A DNA stretch of 29,703 bases, from the NCBI GenBank assembly GCA_003223695.1, contig QHVY01000144.1, positions 1 through 29,703 on the forward strand, written 5' to 3'. The notes beneath the pieces were generated by a model. The model saw only the letters and a program-made list of their open reading frames with translations. It was not told the origin of the DNA and did not search any database. Of the stretch, positions 1 through 9,227 are shown one piece after another. Positions within the stretch are counted from its first letter, which is position 1. Every line of letters starts with the position of its first letter. Origin of the DNA: Acidobacteriota bacterium. Lineage in GTDB: Bacteria; Acidobacteriota; Thermoanaerobaculia; Gp7-AA8. The position numbers and the translations under genes were made by a program.

Positions 1-1275
1 ATCGTTGTAGAACTCCACCACATCCCGCAATGCCGCTGCAGAGCCATTGTGAAAGTACGGCGGACGTGCTGCCAGCGCGCGCAGAATCGGACCTTTGAAC
101 AGCGACATGTGCTTCCATTTGCCCGTAATCAGCGCGCGGCCGGGATCGGTGGTCTTGATGGTCTCACCGGTCGTTTTGTTCCGAAACGTGTAAAGCGGCA
201 TATCCGGCGTGCGCCTCGACTCGCTGGCAACGCCGATATCCAATGGCAGCGCAACGGAGTGGTTCCCCACGTTCGGAGCATCGTGGCAGGTGGTGCAGGT
301 GCCAGTGATGGTTTCCTGACCGAGGACATCGTTCAAACCGCGGACACCGCTGATCTGAATCGGGAAGGTGTTGAACAAAGTTTCGCCGCGCGCAACGGAC
401 TGGCGAGCATCGGCAAACCGCTCCCGTGAAGAGCTGCGCACATCAGACCACGTATCGAACATGTCCATGGAGGCTGGGTTGAAACCTGGACTCAGGGTGT
501 CGTTGATACCGACGTAGTAGGCTTGGGCCGATAGTTGGATCGGGCCACCCTTTGCTCCCTGTGTCTGCAGGTTCCCGGCTTCGAAATCCTTTGATTGCGC
601 GGTGAACAGCGACGTTTCGAAATCGACGATCGCCTCGCGCTGCGTGTCGCTCAGCGGATTCGCGGCTGCAGCATGGCCCAGGGTCGCGCCGTTCGCCTGG
701 TCCGAGAGATCGAAGTGGACGGATTGGTTGGCTAGGGTCTCGCGGCCATCCCACATCACAGCCGACAAAAACGCCAGGTTCGTCGAGGGAAGAGGGCGGC
801 GGAAGAGCGACAGCTCCGATGCGCTGGCGTAGCCGTACGGATCGTCGACTTCGGTGAGCTCGAACTCGGCATTCTCCGGAATACCGATACCCACGCGGAT
901 CAAACCTTTATTGAGAAGCATGTTGTACGCTTCTTTTCGCGCTTCCACAGTAGAGACATCGGCAAGCGGAGAGTTGGAGCCGTCGTTGGTACGGAAGATC
1001 GGATCGAGACCGCCGTCGGCGTCAAAACGGGCCTGCACATGTGCCGGCGTGATACTCCACGCGTCGCTGGCTTGATGACAACTACCGCACGAGCGGCCAT
1101 TCGTTCCCAGGCTTTGGAAAAATGGATTGCGGAGGTCGATTGCGCCGTTCGTGGAGAAGGTTCTCACCTCACCAGTTGCGTCGGTGAATGCCTGAGTATC
1201 CGGTGCGCTGGACCTGCCGAATGCAGTCAATTGAAGAGCCGCAGCGAGAGTGGTCACGAAAAACGCTCTTCTCAT
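1..1275 (-). CDS. Di-haem c-type cytochrome, cytochrome c peroxidase/MauG-like (3' end cut by window edge)
   Basis: The frame is open for 425 codons from an ATG at 1275 to the first base of the window, so the C-terminus is missing. The start gives a signal peptide (MRRAFFVTTLAAALQLTAFG), as expected for a periplasmic cytochrome. Two haem-binding CXXCH motifs are visible: CGSCH near residue 64 and CTTCH near residue 330. Downstream are Met-containing stretches (MPLYTFRN, KWKHMSLFKGP) and the segment AARPPYFHNGSAAALRDVV, which is typical of the second haem domain of the CcP/MauG superfamily. By family, such proteins are periplasmic di-haem peroxidases or redox enzymes; the substrate here is unknown. 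It follows the trehalose synthase-maltokinase gene by 64 bases on the same strand, but a functional link is not evident. Confidence 0.85.
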   Translation of the reverse strand, partial: MRRAFFVTTLAAALQLTAFGRSSAPDTQAFTDATGEVRTFSTNGAIDLRNPFFQSLGTNGRSCGSCHQASDAWSITPAHVQARFDADGGLDPIFRTNDGSNSPLADVSTVEARKEAYNMLLNKGLIRVGIGIPENAEFELTEVDDPYGYASASELSLFRRPLPSTNLAFLSAVMWDGRETLANQSVHFDLSDQANGATLGHAAAANPLSDTQREAIVDFETSLFTAQSKDFEAGNLQTQGAKGGPIQLSAQAYYVGINDTLSPGFNPASMDMFDTWSDVRSSSRERFADARQSVARGETLFNTFPIQISGVRGLNDVLGQETITGTCTTCHDAPNVGNHSVALPLDIGVASESRRTPDMPLYTFRNKTTGETIKTTDPGRALITGKWKHMSLFKGPILRALAARPPYFHNGSAAALRDVVEFYND

Positions 1276-1339
1276 GTATTGAAATACAAGATGGTCGATG
1301 AAAAAGTTGGTAGCGTGGAAGGCGCTGATTCGCGGGACC

Positions 1340-2596
1340 TTACGCGAGAAGCTCGAGCACGCCGCGAATCGGGATGCGCACCCAGTCCGGCCGATGATTC
1401 AGCTCATAAACGATCTCGTACAGCGCCTTTTCGAGAAGATACGCATCAAGGAGCAAACGAAGCTCCTCACGATTTGCCGGCAGATGGGGAGCGGCGGCGC
1501 TGGTGGCGAGATAAGCGCGCAGAAACGCAGCGCTGACCCACCGCTGCCAGAATCTCCCACCCTCCTCCAGAGCGGCAACATCTTCCGTGCGAATGACCGA
1601 GCCTTCGGCCTGGCCTAACACGACCGCATACGGCGCGTACTGAAACGAACGCAGCATGCCGGCAACATCGCGCAGTGCGCTTCGCTTGATGCGCCGTTCG
1701 CTCAAAGGACGCGCCGGCTCCCCCTCAAAGTCAATGATGACAAAATCGTTTCCTGTGTAGAGCACCTGACCGAGGTGATAGTCGCCGTGCGTGCGGATGC
1801 GGGAGCCGCCGATGCGCGTTGTGATGACTTCGCGCAGCCGCCGATGAATCTCCGTCTCGTTCGACAGAAGCGTCTCCGCTTCTTCAAGACCCTTCGCTCG
1901 CCGGCGCAAAGTCTGCAGCGCCTGGACCGCTTGACTGCGAATTGACTGATAGATCGACCGCTGATAATGCGGAGTGAATGGCTCGGGCGCAAACGCGGGG
2001 ATGTCGTCGCGCGAAGCGAGAGCGAGATGCATTTCTGCAGTGCGTGTGCCGAGCAGCTCCGCGTCAGCGAGGTAACCGCCGATGAGTCCTTTTACGTCAT
2101 CGGAAACCGCCCGATTCGCTAGATCCAGCAACGGTTCAGACGGCGTGGATTTTATGATGCGCTCGATCGCGCCCGGGTCGCTCAGGACGCGCTCGAAGAA
2201 GCGGCCGATCACGTCGAGCGTATAGCGCCAGGCGTCGCCGGAATTCGGCGTGTAATTCTGCAGAATCGCGACAGTGGTCGGGTCGCGTTGTCCATTTGCC
2301 GAATATTCGATTGCGCCGGCGACGCGCGGTGTGTTCCGAAACGGGGTCTCTTCATTGAGGAATCGCGTGACCTCGAGATCCGCATTCATGCCCGGCTCCA
2401 GGCGCCGGAAAAGCTTGAGAAAGAGCCGCTCGCCATAGACGATCGCTGTATTGCTTTGTTCTGCGCGAAGAATCTGCGGGTGTAGACCGTTGGAGCACGA
2501 AGCTTCTTGAGGAAGACATGCGTTTCCGGCAGGTTTTCGCAAATCGTTCGTCTGCAATCGGCTCGTACAACAGATAGCTATCCCGTAACCGCGCAA
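1340..2596 (-). pseudogene. Maltokinase (C-terminal kinase part of a broken TreS-Mak fusion)
   Basis: From about residue 44 this frame reads as the maltokinase catalytic region: LRAEQSNTAIVYGERLFLKLF is the nucleotide-binding start and RTHGDYHLGQVLY is the catalytic loop, with IIDFEGEPARPL as the metal-binding DFEG. Maltokinase makes maltose-1-phosphate from maltose and ATP. The first ~40 residues are not maltokinase: they come from a 57-base segment (2493-2549) copied out of the trehalose synthase domain and read out of frame. The N-terminal cap of the kinase lies at the end of the preceding frame (2352-4547), so the two halves are out of register. The apparent start is a TTG with no convincing ribosome site. 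Homologous TreS-Mak fusions are one chain of roughly 1,100 residues, so I infer one ancestral gene broken near 2550. Confidence 0.75.
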
Positions 2597-4547
2597 TCAA
2601 TGCGGATGTGCGGTCCACATCATCGGAGCGGCGCGCCTGCGTAATCGCCACCGGCAAGAGATACCGCTCCGGCTCACCATCCGTGTACTCGACGTCGAGC
2701 ATCAGAAGCGATCCGGCATCACGGCTGATCGGAATCACATCAGCGATCGAAAGCGTGCTCACCGTTCGCGCTTTCGCGCCGAACCAGCGCCGAGAGCGGA
2801 CGTATCGCAGAATCGCTCCTGTGAGCGCGTCACGATTTCGGTCGTGCAGAACCTCGCTCCACATTTTGGCTGCAATCAGCGGCAGCTCTTCAGCGCCCGC
2901 CGAGACTTCCGCTCGCTGCTTCTCGAGAGCGAACCAATAGAACGCGAATGGGCTGAGATTCAGAAAGTACGGACGATCGGTGATCTCCGGGAAACGCGTA
3001 CCGCCAGACAGCTCGACAGGAACCATTCCGCGGTATTGCGACAGATCGACCTCAAAGCACTGAACGAGACGCGACAGGTTGGCGACGACGAGGATCGTCT
3101 CGTCTTCGAAACGGCGGATGAACACTAGGATCTTGCGATTCTCGGGGTAGAGGAACTCCATTGTGCCGCGGCCAAATGCTCGGTAGCGCTTGCGCATTGC
3201 AATGAGCCTCTTCGTCCACCACAAAAGTGAGTAGGGGCTCGACTGCTGCACTTCGACGTTGACCTGCTCATAGTGATACTGCGGATCAATGATGACCGGC
3301 AGATAAAGCTTCTGCGGATTGGCGCGCGAGAATCCTGAATTGCGATCCGCACTCCACTGCATCGGCGTGCGCACGCCATTACGGTCGCCGAGATAAATGT
3401 TGTCGCCCATGCCGATTTCGTCGCCGTAATAGACAATCGGCGTTCCGGGAAACGAGAATAACAGGCCGTTCATCAGATGAATGCGCCCGCGATTGTTCTG
3501 CATCAGCGGCGCAAGCCTGCGCCGAATTCCAAGGTTGATGCGTGCCTCGCGATCGGTAGCGTAGGTGCGCCACATGTAGTCGCGATCCTCATCGGTAACC
3601 ATTTCGAGCGTGAGCTCGTCGTGATTGCGGAGGAACAGCGCCCACTGACAATTCTCCGGAATCGGCGGCGTTTGCGCCATGATATCCACAATCGGAAACC
3701 GATCTTCCTGTGCGAGCGACATATACATCCTCGGCATCACAGGAAAGTTGAAGGCCATGTGGCACTCATCGCCGTCGCCGAAATAAGGACGCGAGTCTTC
3801 GGGCCACTGATTCGCTTCCGCTAGCAACATTTTTCCCGGATAGAGCTCATCGAGCCGAGCACGAAGCTTCTTGAGGAAGACATGCGTTTCCGGCAGGTTT
3901 TCGCAAATCGTTCCTTCTCGCTCGTAGAGATACGGAATCGCATCCAGCCTGAATGCATCGACGCCAAGGTTCATCCAGAATTCGAGGACTTTGAACAGCG
4001 CCTCGTGAACGGCGGGGTTGTCGAAGTTCAAATCCGGCTGATGCGAATAGAAGCGATGCCAGTAATACGCCTTTGCGATCGGATCCCAGGCCCAATTCGA
4101 TGTTTCAAAGTCTTTGAAAATAATCCGGGCGTCTTTGTACTTTTCTGGCGTGTCGCTCCACACGTAGTAATCGCGCCACGGAGATCCAGGCTTCGCGCGC
4201 CGCGATTTTTGGAACCACGGATGCGTGTCGCTCGTGTGATTGATCACCAGCTCCGTGACGACTCGAATCCCTCGGAGGTGTGCCTCTCGCAGAAAGGCCT
4301 TGAAATCGGTCAGCGTGCCGTAATTCGGATGTACTGCGGTGTAATTGGCGATGTCATAGCCGTCGTCGCGAAGTGGCGATGGATAGAACGGCAGCAGCCA
4401 CAGAATGTTGATTCCCAGGTCCTGAAGGTAGTCCAGCTTTTGCGTTAGACCGAGGAAATCGCCGACGCCGTCAGAGTTCGTGTCGAAGAACGCTTTGACG
4501 TGCGTCTGATAGATGATTCCGTCCTTGTACCAAGCGTTATCCATCAT
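2352..4547 (-). CDS. treS: Trehalose synthase (maltose alpha-D-glucosyltransferase) with maltokinase N-cap, truncated by frameshift
   Basis: A GH13 enzyme that interconverts trehalose and maltose. The N-terminus NAWYKDGIIYQTHVKAF is characteristic of TreS. The catalytic Asp is in FRLDAIPYL, the acid/base Glu in LLAEANQWPED and the third acidic residue in LRNHDELTLEM. The GH13 part fills about residues 1-545. Residues ~560-670 (MWSEVLHDRNRDALTGAILRY, RSRRWFGAKAR) match the N-terminal cap of maltokinase, so this is a TreS-Mak fusion. After YEPIADERF the frame runs through the 57-base copied segment, then out of register to a stop at 2352. The TreS domain looks intact. The start is chosen from two adjacent ATG codons (4547, 4544). 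It is downstream of glgE, separated by a perfect palindrome. Confidence 0.88.
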   Translation of the reverse strand: MMDNAWYKDGIIYQTHVKAFFDTNSDGVGDFLGLTQKLDYLQDLGINILWLLPFYPSPLRDDGYDIANYTAVHPNYGTLTDFKAFLREAHLRGIRVVTELVINHTSDTHPWFQKSRRAKPGSPWRDYYVWSDTPEKYKDARIIFKDFETSNWAWDPIAKAYYWHRFYSHQPDLNFDNPAVHEALFKVLEFWMNLGVDAFRLDAIPYLYEREGTICENLPETHVFLKKLRARLDELYPGKMLLAEANQWPEDSRPYFGDGDECHMAFNFPVMPRMYMSLAQEDRFPIVDIMAQTPPIPENCQWALFLRNHDELTLEMVTDEDRDYMWRTYATDREARINLGIRRRLAPLMQNNRGRIHLMNGLLFSFPGTPIVYYGDEIGMGDNIYLGDRNGVRTPMQWSADRNSGFSRANPQKLYLPVIIDPQYHYEQVNVEVQQSSPYSLLWWTKRLIAMRKRYRAFGRGTMEFLYPENRKILVFIRRFEDETILVVANLSRLVQCFEVDLSQYRGMVPVELSGGTRFPEITDRPYFLNLSPFAFYWFALEKQRAEVSAGAEELPLIAAKMWSEVLHDRNRDALTGAILRYVRSRRWFGAKARTVSTLSIADVIPISRDAGSLLMLDVEYTDGEPERYLLPVAITQARRSDDVDRTSALIARLRDSYLLYEPIADERFAKTCRKRMSSSRSFVLQRSTPADSSRRTKQYSDRLWRAALSQAFPAPGAGHECGSRGHAIPQ
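2493..2549. repeat. 57-base segment duplicated from the TreS domain (copy A, at the break)
   Basis: These 57 bases are identical, in the same orientation, to 3857-3913. There they encode part of the TreS catalytic domain (ICENLPETHVFLKKLRA). Here they sit between the maltokinase N-cap and the kinase domain, read in a different frame, and coincide with the frame change. Homologues have a linker of several tens of residues at this place that is not recognisable here. Confidence 0.9.
3857..3913. repeat. 57-base segment, source copy inside the TreS domain (copy B)
   Basis: Identical to 2493-2549. This copy is in its expected coding context, shortly after the catalytic RLDAIPYL motif, so it is the likely donor. 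Confidence 0.9.
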
Positions 4548-4554
4548 CAATCGT

Positions 4555-4614
4555 GTAGGGCACGGCTGCGCCGTGCCGCACCCTGGGATTCGGCACGGCG
4601 CAGCCGTGCCCTAC
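4555..4614. repeat. Perfect 24-base palindrome between glgE and treS
   Basis: Arms at 4555-4578 and 4591-4614 are exact reverse complements around a 12-base loop. Each arm is itself nearly palindromic (CACGGC-TGC-GCCGTG), so alternative folds are possible. The element includes the glgE stop codon (TAG at 4613-4611) and fills the gap up to treS. There is no run of T on either side, so it does not look like an intrinsic terminator. It is a REP-like element that might tune expression between glgE and treS. Confidence 0.9.
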
Positions 4615-6572
4615 AGAAAGTACTCAAAATCTCGTTCACTTCTCACCTTTCTTCGAATTCTGAAAATGTGCGCGGGCACCACGTGAGGATTGAGCTGCAC
4701 ATAATTGCGCCCGCCATGCCACGTGTAACGGGCGCCCGTGAGCAACTCATGCACCTGAAATGGCCGGTTGGAGTCCACTTGCAAAGCGGTGAGATCGAGA
4801 TCGAGCCATGCGGATTGCGTGTTGTGCGGATCGACATTCACCACGGCGACGATCACGTTATCGCCGGCAGCTTTGCTGTAACAAAGGATCTCGTCATTGC
4901 TCGTAGTGTGAAACTTCAGCATCGCGTTCTGTTGAAGAGCGGGATTCTCTCGCCGCACACGATTCACAGAGGAAATCAGAGCGGACAGATCGTCTTCGGC
5001 CGGCGGCCACTGTTTGACTTCATATTTTTCGGAGTCGCGGTATTCCTCACTCCCCGGCTCGCGCCCTTCGTGCATCATCCGCTCGAAAGCGGGCCCGTAG
5101 ATTCCGTAATTCGAACAGAGTGTCGCTGCGAGGATAAGCCGCACAACAAACGCCGGTCGTCCACCGTATTGCAGATATTCGGTCAGAATGTCGGGTGTGT
5201 TCGGCCAGGCGTTAGGCCGAAAGAAGTCGCTGACGGGTGGCTTCGTGATCTCACTGAAATACGCCGTCAGCTCATATTTCGTGTTGCGCCACGCGAAGTA
5301 TGTGTACGACTGCGTAAAGCCCGCTTTCGCCAGCCAGTACATGATTTTCGGCCGGGTAAAAGCCTCTGAAAGAAAAATGAGATCGGGATGATCGCGTTTC
5401 AATTCGCCGATCACCCATTGCCAGAAGAGCAGCGGCTTGGTGTGAGGATTGTCGACGCGAAAAATGCGCACGCCTTGCTTGACCCAGAACAGAAAGACAT
5501 CGCGCAGCTCGTTCCACAGATCGCGCCACGCCTCGCTCTCGAAATGGAAAGGATAGATGTCCTGATATTTTTTCGGCGGATTCTCCGCGTATTGAATCGT
5601 GCCGTCAGGCCGCTTCAAGAACCACTCGTCGTGTTTGCTGACGTACGGATGATCCGGCGATGACTGGAATGCGATATCGATCGCGATCTCCAGCCCGTTG
5701 CCTTTCGCCGCTTCGATCAGCCGGCGAAAATCTTCCAGTGTGCCGAGCTTCGGATGGATCGATGTGTGTCCGCCTTCATCCGATCCGATCGCCCACGGGC
5801 TGCCAACATCGTTCGGACCAGCAGTCATCACATTGTTTCGACCTTTGCGAAACGTCTTCCCGATCGGGTGGATGGGCGGGAGGTAGAGCACATCGAATCC
5901 CATGTTGGCGATTCCTGGAAGCTGCGCCTCGACATCGCGGAGAGTGCCGAACGAACGGGGAAAGAGCTCGTACCAGGCGCTGAACGCCGCCTTTGGGCGA
6001 TCGACTTCGATCGCGTATTCGCAATCGAGACGCGTCGCGTGTGTGCGATCGGAGTATCGCCACATGAGATCGAGGAGCTCGTCGCTTTTCACGTCGTGTA
6101 CTTTGTCTTCCAATTCATCATCGCCTTCGAGCACTTCGACGAAATGCGCGAGCCGTTTGCGGTCGCGCCCTTTCGCGCGCGATGTGGCGGCGCGAATCAT
6201 CTCCAATCCGATTTGAAGCTGCACCGCGTAATCGGATTTCTCCCGCTTCTGAAGATCACGATGCCACGTGAGGAAATGATCGACCCATGCCTCGACGGTG
6301 AAAAAATAGAAGCCGAGCTGTTCGACGCGAAGCTCCGCGCGCCACCGGTCGTTCACCAGCGGTGTCATGCGCCTTTCCGCGGCAGTGGACTCGCTTTGAT
6401 GGCGATGCAGAACCACCGCGGAAAGAACGTCGTGACCGTCCGCGAACACGTCCGCCTCGACGAGAACTGTATCGCCGGCAACGCGTTTCGCTGGAAAGCG
6501 GCCCTCATCGACGGCGGGTGAAACGCCTTCGATGACCACACGACGACGACCGTCAAAATCACTTTCGGGCAC
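4611..6572 (-). CDS. glgE: Alpha-1,4-glucan:maltose-1-phosphate maltosyltransferase
   Basis: GlgE transfers maltose from maltose-1-phosphate to the end of an alpha-1,4-glucan. The 653 residues match the usual length. The N-terminal domain carries the family start (RRRVVIEGVSPAVDEGRFPAKR) and VLYLPPIHPIGKTFRKGRNN leads into the GH13-type barrel. The nucleophile Asp is in IFRVDNPHTKP and the acid/base Glu in FLSEAFTRPK. The C-terminal beta domain ends at RIRRKVRSERDFEYFL. The start is a GTG that leaves 18 bases to the upstream glycosyltransferase stop. With TreS and maltokinase next door, this is the trehalose-to-glucan (GlgE) pathway. A branching enzyme (GlgB), usually part of the pathway, is not in the window. 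Confidence 0.95.
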   Translation of the reverse strand: MPESDFDGRRRVVIEGVSPAVDEGRFPAKRVAGDTVLVEADVFADGHDVLSAVVLHRHQSESTAAERRMTPLVNDRWRAELRVEQLGFYFFTVEAWVDHFLTWHRDLQKREKSDYAVQLQIGLEMIRAATSRAKGRDRKRLAHFVEVLEGDDELEDKVHDVKSDELLDLMWRYSDRTHATRLDCEYAIEVDRPKAAFSAWYELFPRSFGTLRDVEAQLPGIANMGFDVLYLPPIHPIGKTFRKGRNNVMTAGPNDVGSPWAIGSDEGGHTSIHPKLGTLEDFRRLIEAAKGNGLEIAIDIAFQSSPDHPYVSKHDEWFLKRPDGTIQYAENPPKKYQDIYPFHFESEAWRDLWNELRDVFLFWVKQGVRIFRVDNPHTKPLLFWQWVIGELKRDHPDLIFLSEAFTRPKIMYWLAKAGFTQSYTYFAWRNTKYELTAYFSEITKPPVSDFFRPNAWPNTPDILTEYLQYGGRPAFVVRLILAATLCSNYGIYGPAFERMMHEGREPGSEEYRDSEKYEVKQWPPAEDDLSALISSVNRVRRENPALQQNAMLKFHTTSNDEILCYSKAAGDNVIVAVVNVDPHNTQSAWLDLDLTALQVDSNRPFQVHELLTGARYTWHGGRNYVQLNPHVVPAHIFRIRRKVRSERDFEYFL

Positions 6573-6590
6573 GAGCTCGCTTCGTGCGAA

Positions 6591-7574
6591 CTACATGCCC
6601 TGTAACGCGCGGCGAGCGGTAAACGGGTCATGCAATTCGAACAGGAGACGCTCGGCGGATCGATTTCCGAGGGCGGCTTGTATCGCCAGGACGTGCTCGT
6701 TGCCCGGCGCCTCTCGCTCCGCAACCGCCAAGAACGGCCTCGGATCGCGACCGAGGTGCGCGGCGGCGACCGCGCGGTAGTAAGCAACGGATGACACGGC
6801 GCGATTTTCCCGAATCGGGCGGTAATGCTCGTTTTCGAGCTGCGCAAGCAACGCGTCGGCCTGAGCCCATTGGCCCTGCTGTTCGAGGGCGATGGCCTGA
6901 TCGAATCCGTTACGGACGCCGAGCCATCCGGCAGCGTCTTCGCGTTGGGCCGGACCGGTGATGCTGAGCAAAACGGCGATAGCAACCGCGATGATCAACG
7001 TGGCGCCGGCTCTCAGCCGGCGCGAGCCGACTAAGAGTCGGCTCCACGTCGCCAATCCCGCTGCCGCGAGAATCACCATCGGCGGCAGGATCGCGTTCCG
7101 CTGACGCGAAGTGACGTAGAAAATGACGAGCGTCACGCCTGCGGCGCACACGAAAATCACCAGCGGCGCGATTCCGCGGACTCGCAGAAGCATCGCCATC
7201 AGCGCCAGCGCGACGGTGACTCCGAACGGGATGAAGAATCCGCGCGAGAGCAGGAAATCTTTTCGCGCCATGGTCGCCAGGTCGTATGGCTCGTAGCTTT
7301 GCAATGCGAAATAGAACTTGCGCGCGGTGAGGCGCAGCGCGGCCAGCGGATATGCACGGACGAACGCCAGTGCCTTCGCGGTCCAGTAGCGATTCGATTC
7401 CGCGCGCGTGACCGGATGCCCAAGCGCTTTCGCGGCGACGACACGATAGGCGACGTGGAGGTAATCGGGATCACGTGACTGCCGCTCGAGATCGTTCACG
7501 ATCCGCGGCTGCACACCTTCGTAGCCTGCGGCGTTCGAATTCGTGCCTTCGTAAAACACCGTGCCGGGATCCAT
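6591..7574 (-). pseudogene. GT39-like membrane glycosyltransferase, C-terminal part (frameshifted)
   Basis: This frame continues the protein begun at 8194 but in another register. MDPGTVFYEGTNSNAAGYEGVQPRIV is the large extracytoplasmic loop that follows the N-terminal membrane block in this superfamily. Several hydrophobic helices follow (FFIPFGVTVALALMAMLL, IFVCAAGVTLVIFYVTS and others), then a soluble tail with TPR-like helices (AQADALLAQLENEHYRPIREN). The frame is open upstream of the first ATG, to about 7604, where it overlaps the stop of the N-terminal piece. A palindromic element lies in the coding sequence at 6998-7049. It ends 18 bases before glgE. I infer one ancestral gene of roughly 530-560 codons. 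Confidence 0.7.
6998..7049. repeat. 52-base composite palindrome inside the GT39-like gene
   Basis: Outer arms ACGTGG/CCACGT enclose two small hairpins, GCCGGCT-ctc-AGCCGGC and GAGCCGAC-taag-AGTCGGCTC. The same design is found at 26049-26102, inside another gene. The element is translated here as part of the membrane protein. Confidence 0.85.
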
Positions 7575-7591
7575 CAGCGTTATCTCGCCGG

Positions 7592-8194
7592 TCAGGGCAC
7601 GATTGCGCCGGCGATCAGGCGCCATGAACGCATCGCAATCGCAATTGCGATGACCACAAGCAATGCGACCGGCCGGCACGCGGCGGAGAGGCCGAGGAGA
7701 AAACCGGCGAGAAGGTGGAGGACAGCGGCCCTCCGCTGTCCGGACAGCCGAGGGCGGCTGTCTTCCACCAAGCAGGCCAACGCGCCAGCATTCAACACCA
7801 GAATGAACGTCTCCGGCTCCAACTCCGTCGCGCACACAAGCGCGCCGCGACTGCCAAGGAGAAGAATCGGCGCGGCGATGACAGCGAGGAGGCCGAAGCG
7901 GCGCGCCGCGAGGGCGACGAGGACAGCGCCGGCGCTGACGAGAACGATCTGCAGCGTGCGGATCGCTCGAAATCCGGCGCCGATCGCTCGCATCGCTACA
8001 ACGAACCAGAGGTACAGCGGACTGAAATCGAGCAGCCGGTCCCGCGGAATGCGGCCGGCGAGAATCTGATCGGCGACGATCGTGTACTTCGCGAAATGGC
8101 CCTGGTCGGGAAGCGAGTCGATGAGCCGCACGCGCGCCCAGGTGAGAAGCGCGAGCAGAATGAGGCCGGCCGCGATCTGCAGCCTTCGACTCAC
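7592..8194 (-). pseudogene. GT39-like membrane glycosyltransferase, N-terminal part (frameshifted)
   Basis: 200 codons starting at an ATG that overlaps the upstream stop by 4 bases. The sequence opens with a transmembrane helix (LQIAAGLILLALLTWARVRL), then an extracytoplasmic loop with DQGHFAKYTIVADQILAG and DFSPLYLWFVVAMRAIG. This resembles the acidic first loop and SPLY motif of the PMT/ArnT-type (GT39) lipid-linked sugar transferases. Further helices follow. It stops right after RLIAGAIVP, in the middle of a predicted helix. The remaining part of the protein continues in another frame from about 7604. The donor and acceptor are unknown. A 56-base palindrome is read in frame within it (7714-7769). 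Confidence 0.7.
7714..7769. repeat. 28 + 28 base loop-less palindrome in the GT39-like gene
   Basis: Arms 7714-7741 and 7742-7769 pair with three mismatches and no loop. Each arm is itself partly palindromic (GACAGC..GCTGTC). 27 bases of the first arm (7715-7741) are an exact reverse complement of 23091-23117, 15 kb away in the methyltransferase gene. Here it is read in frame as EDSRPRLSGQRRAAV. Confidence 0.9.
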
Positions 8195-9204
8195 AAAAGC
8201 TTCCGCACAAAGGGCCGCACGAAAAATCGCAGCACGCTTGCCGCCGGTCCGCGGCGAAACGCGGCGAGGCGGATGACCTGCTCGGCGGCGAGTGCAGCCG
8301 CAACGAGCAGCGCGACGACTGCTCCGCGAAGGTATGAGCTGACGATGCCCACCGCCGCGACGAGAAAAAGCACAATCGCAACGGCGGAGGATTCGCGGCG
8401 GTAGTCGTAATTGAAGCGCGCGGCGACGCGCGATTGTTCGGCCGGAGTGAGCAGCGTGACGAATGCCTCTCGCATCGCGAACGCATCTCGTTGGGCGATC
8501 TCATCGGGCGCGTCAGTGATCTTGACCGACCATCCTTTCTCCTTCGCGAATGGCGAGACGCCGCGGCCGGTGATGAAGTGAAAGAGCATGTAGCCGATCC
8601 AGCCGAGTGCGGAGCCGATCGGTCGCGACTGCGTCCAATAGATCAAGAAGCGGATCGAATTCTCGATGGCGAAATAAATTATGATGATAATGAGTACGAT
8701 CGGCGGGAACTCATCGCGGATCAGATAGCTCGCGCACAGCAGAACGATCGCCGCGATCAGTGCATAGGTGCCGAGGATCGAGATAAATGTGAGGCGCGGC
8801 GGCAGGACGCCCAGCTCGCGTCCGAGCTCCTCCTGAACGACTGCCGGCAAATTTCCGGTGAACACGCCGAGCAGGTTCGTCGATTTGCGCCCCGCTTCGC
8901 GCTGCAGATCTTTCCGATACTCCTCCGCACGCTGCGATTCGGTTTCCGCGTCGTACCGATCGGTGAGACGCATCGCGTGGTTGTCGCGCCACGGCTCGAG
9001 CACGTACCGCACACCACCTTGCTTCACGTTCTCCGCCGCAACCACTTCGAAAAATCGCTCCTCCCAAAGAACCGCGGTTCCGGGAAACTCTGCGCTCGTC
9101 AGCGTTTTTTCGACCCGAGGAGTCCATCCCTTCGACAAACGCGATGAGAGGACGATCTGCTCGCCGTCGCCGCTGCGGACGCGGTCGGAGCCAAATGCCT
9201 GCAT
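8191..9204 (-). CDS. Membrane protein of unknown function
   Basis: I do not recognise this 337-residue protein. About 135 soluble, charged N-terminal residues are followed by a pair of transmembrane helices (TFISILGTYALIAAIVLLCASYLI, then PPIVLIIIIIYFAIENSI). Next comes a cytoplasmic-type loop of about 80 residues (RGVSPFAKEKGWSVKITDAPDEIAQRDAFAMREAF) and two more helices near the C-terminus (AVAIVLFLVAAVGIVSSY and GAVVALLVAAALAAEQVI). The C-terminal end is strongly basic. The start ATG at 9204 lies 23 bases from the stop of the receiver-domain gene. Its own stop overlaps the ATG of the GT39-like gene by 4 bases, so the two are co-transcribed and probably translationally coupled. Confidence 0.8.
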   Translation of the reverse strand: MQAFGSDRVRSGDGEQIVLSSRLSKGWTPRVEKTLTSAEFPGTAVLWEERFFEVVAAENVKQGGVRYVLEPWRDNHAMRLTDRYDAETESQRAEEYRKDLQREAGRKSTNLLGVFTGNLPAVVQEELGRELGVLPPRLTFISILGTYALIAAIVLLCASYLIRDEFPPIVLIIIIIYFAIENSIRFLIYWTQSRPIGSALGWIGYMLFHFITGRGVSPFAKEKGWSVKITDAPDEIAQRDAFAMREAFVTLLTPAEQSRVAARFNYDYRRESSAVAIVLFLVAAVGIVSSYLRGAVVALLVAAALAAEQVIRLAAFRRGPAASVLRFFVRPFVRKLL

Positions 9205-9227
9205 GGTGAAATTTTAGCGTTCTTCGT

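Noticed and set aside
4555..4614. The palindrome between glgE and treS as an intrinsic terminator
   Set aside because: No T run on either strand after the stem, and the genes on both sides belong to one pathway on the same strand.
4500..6521. Plus-strand open frames opposite treS and glgE
   Set aside because: Composition is that of reverse-complemented GH13 genes and no motif is present.
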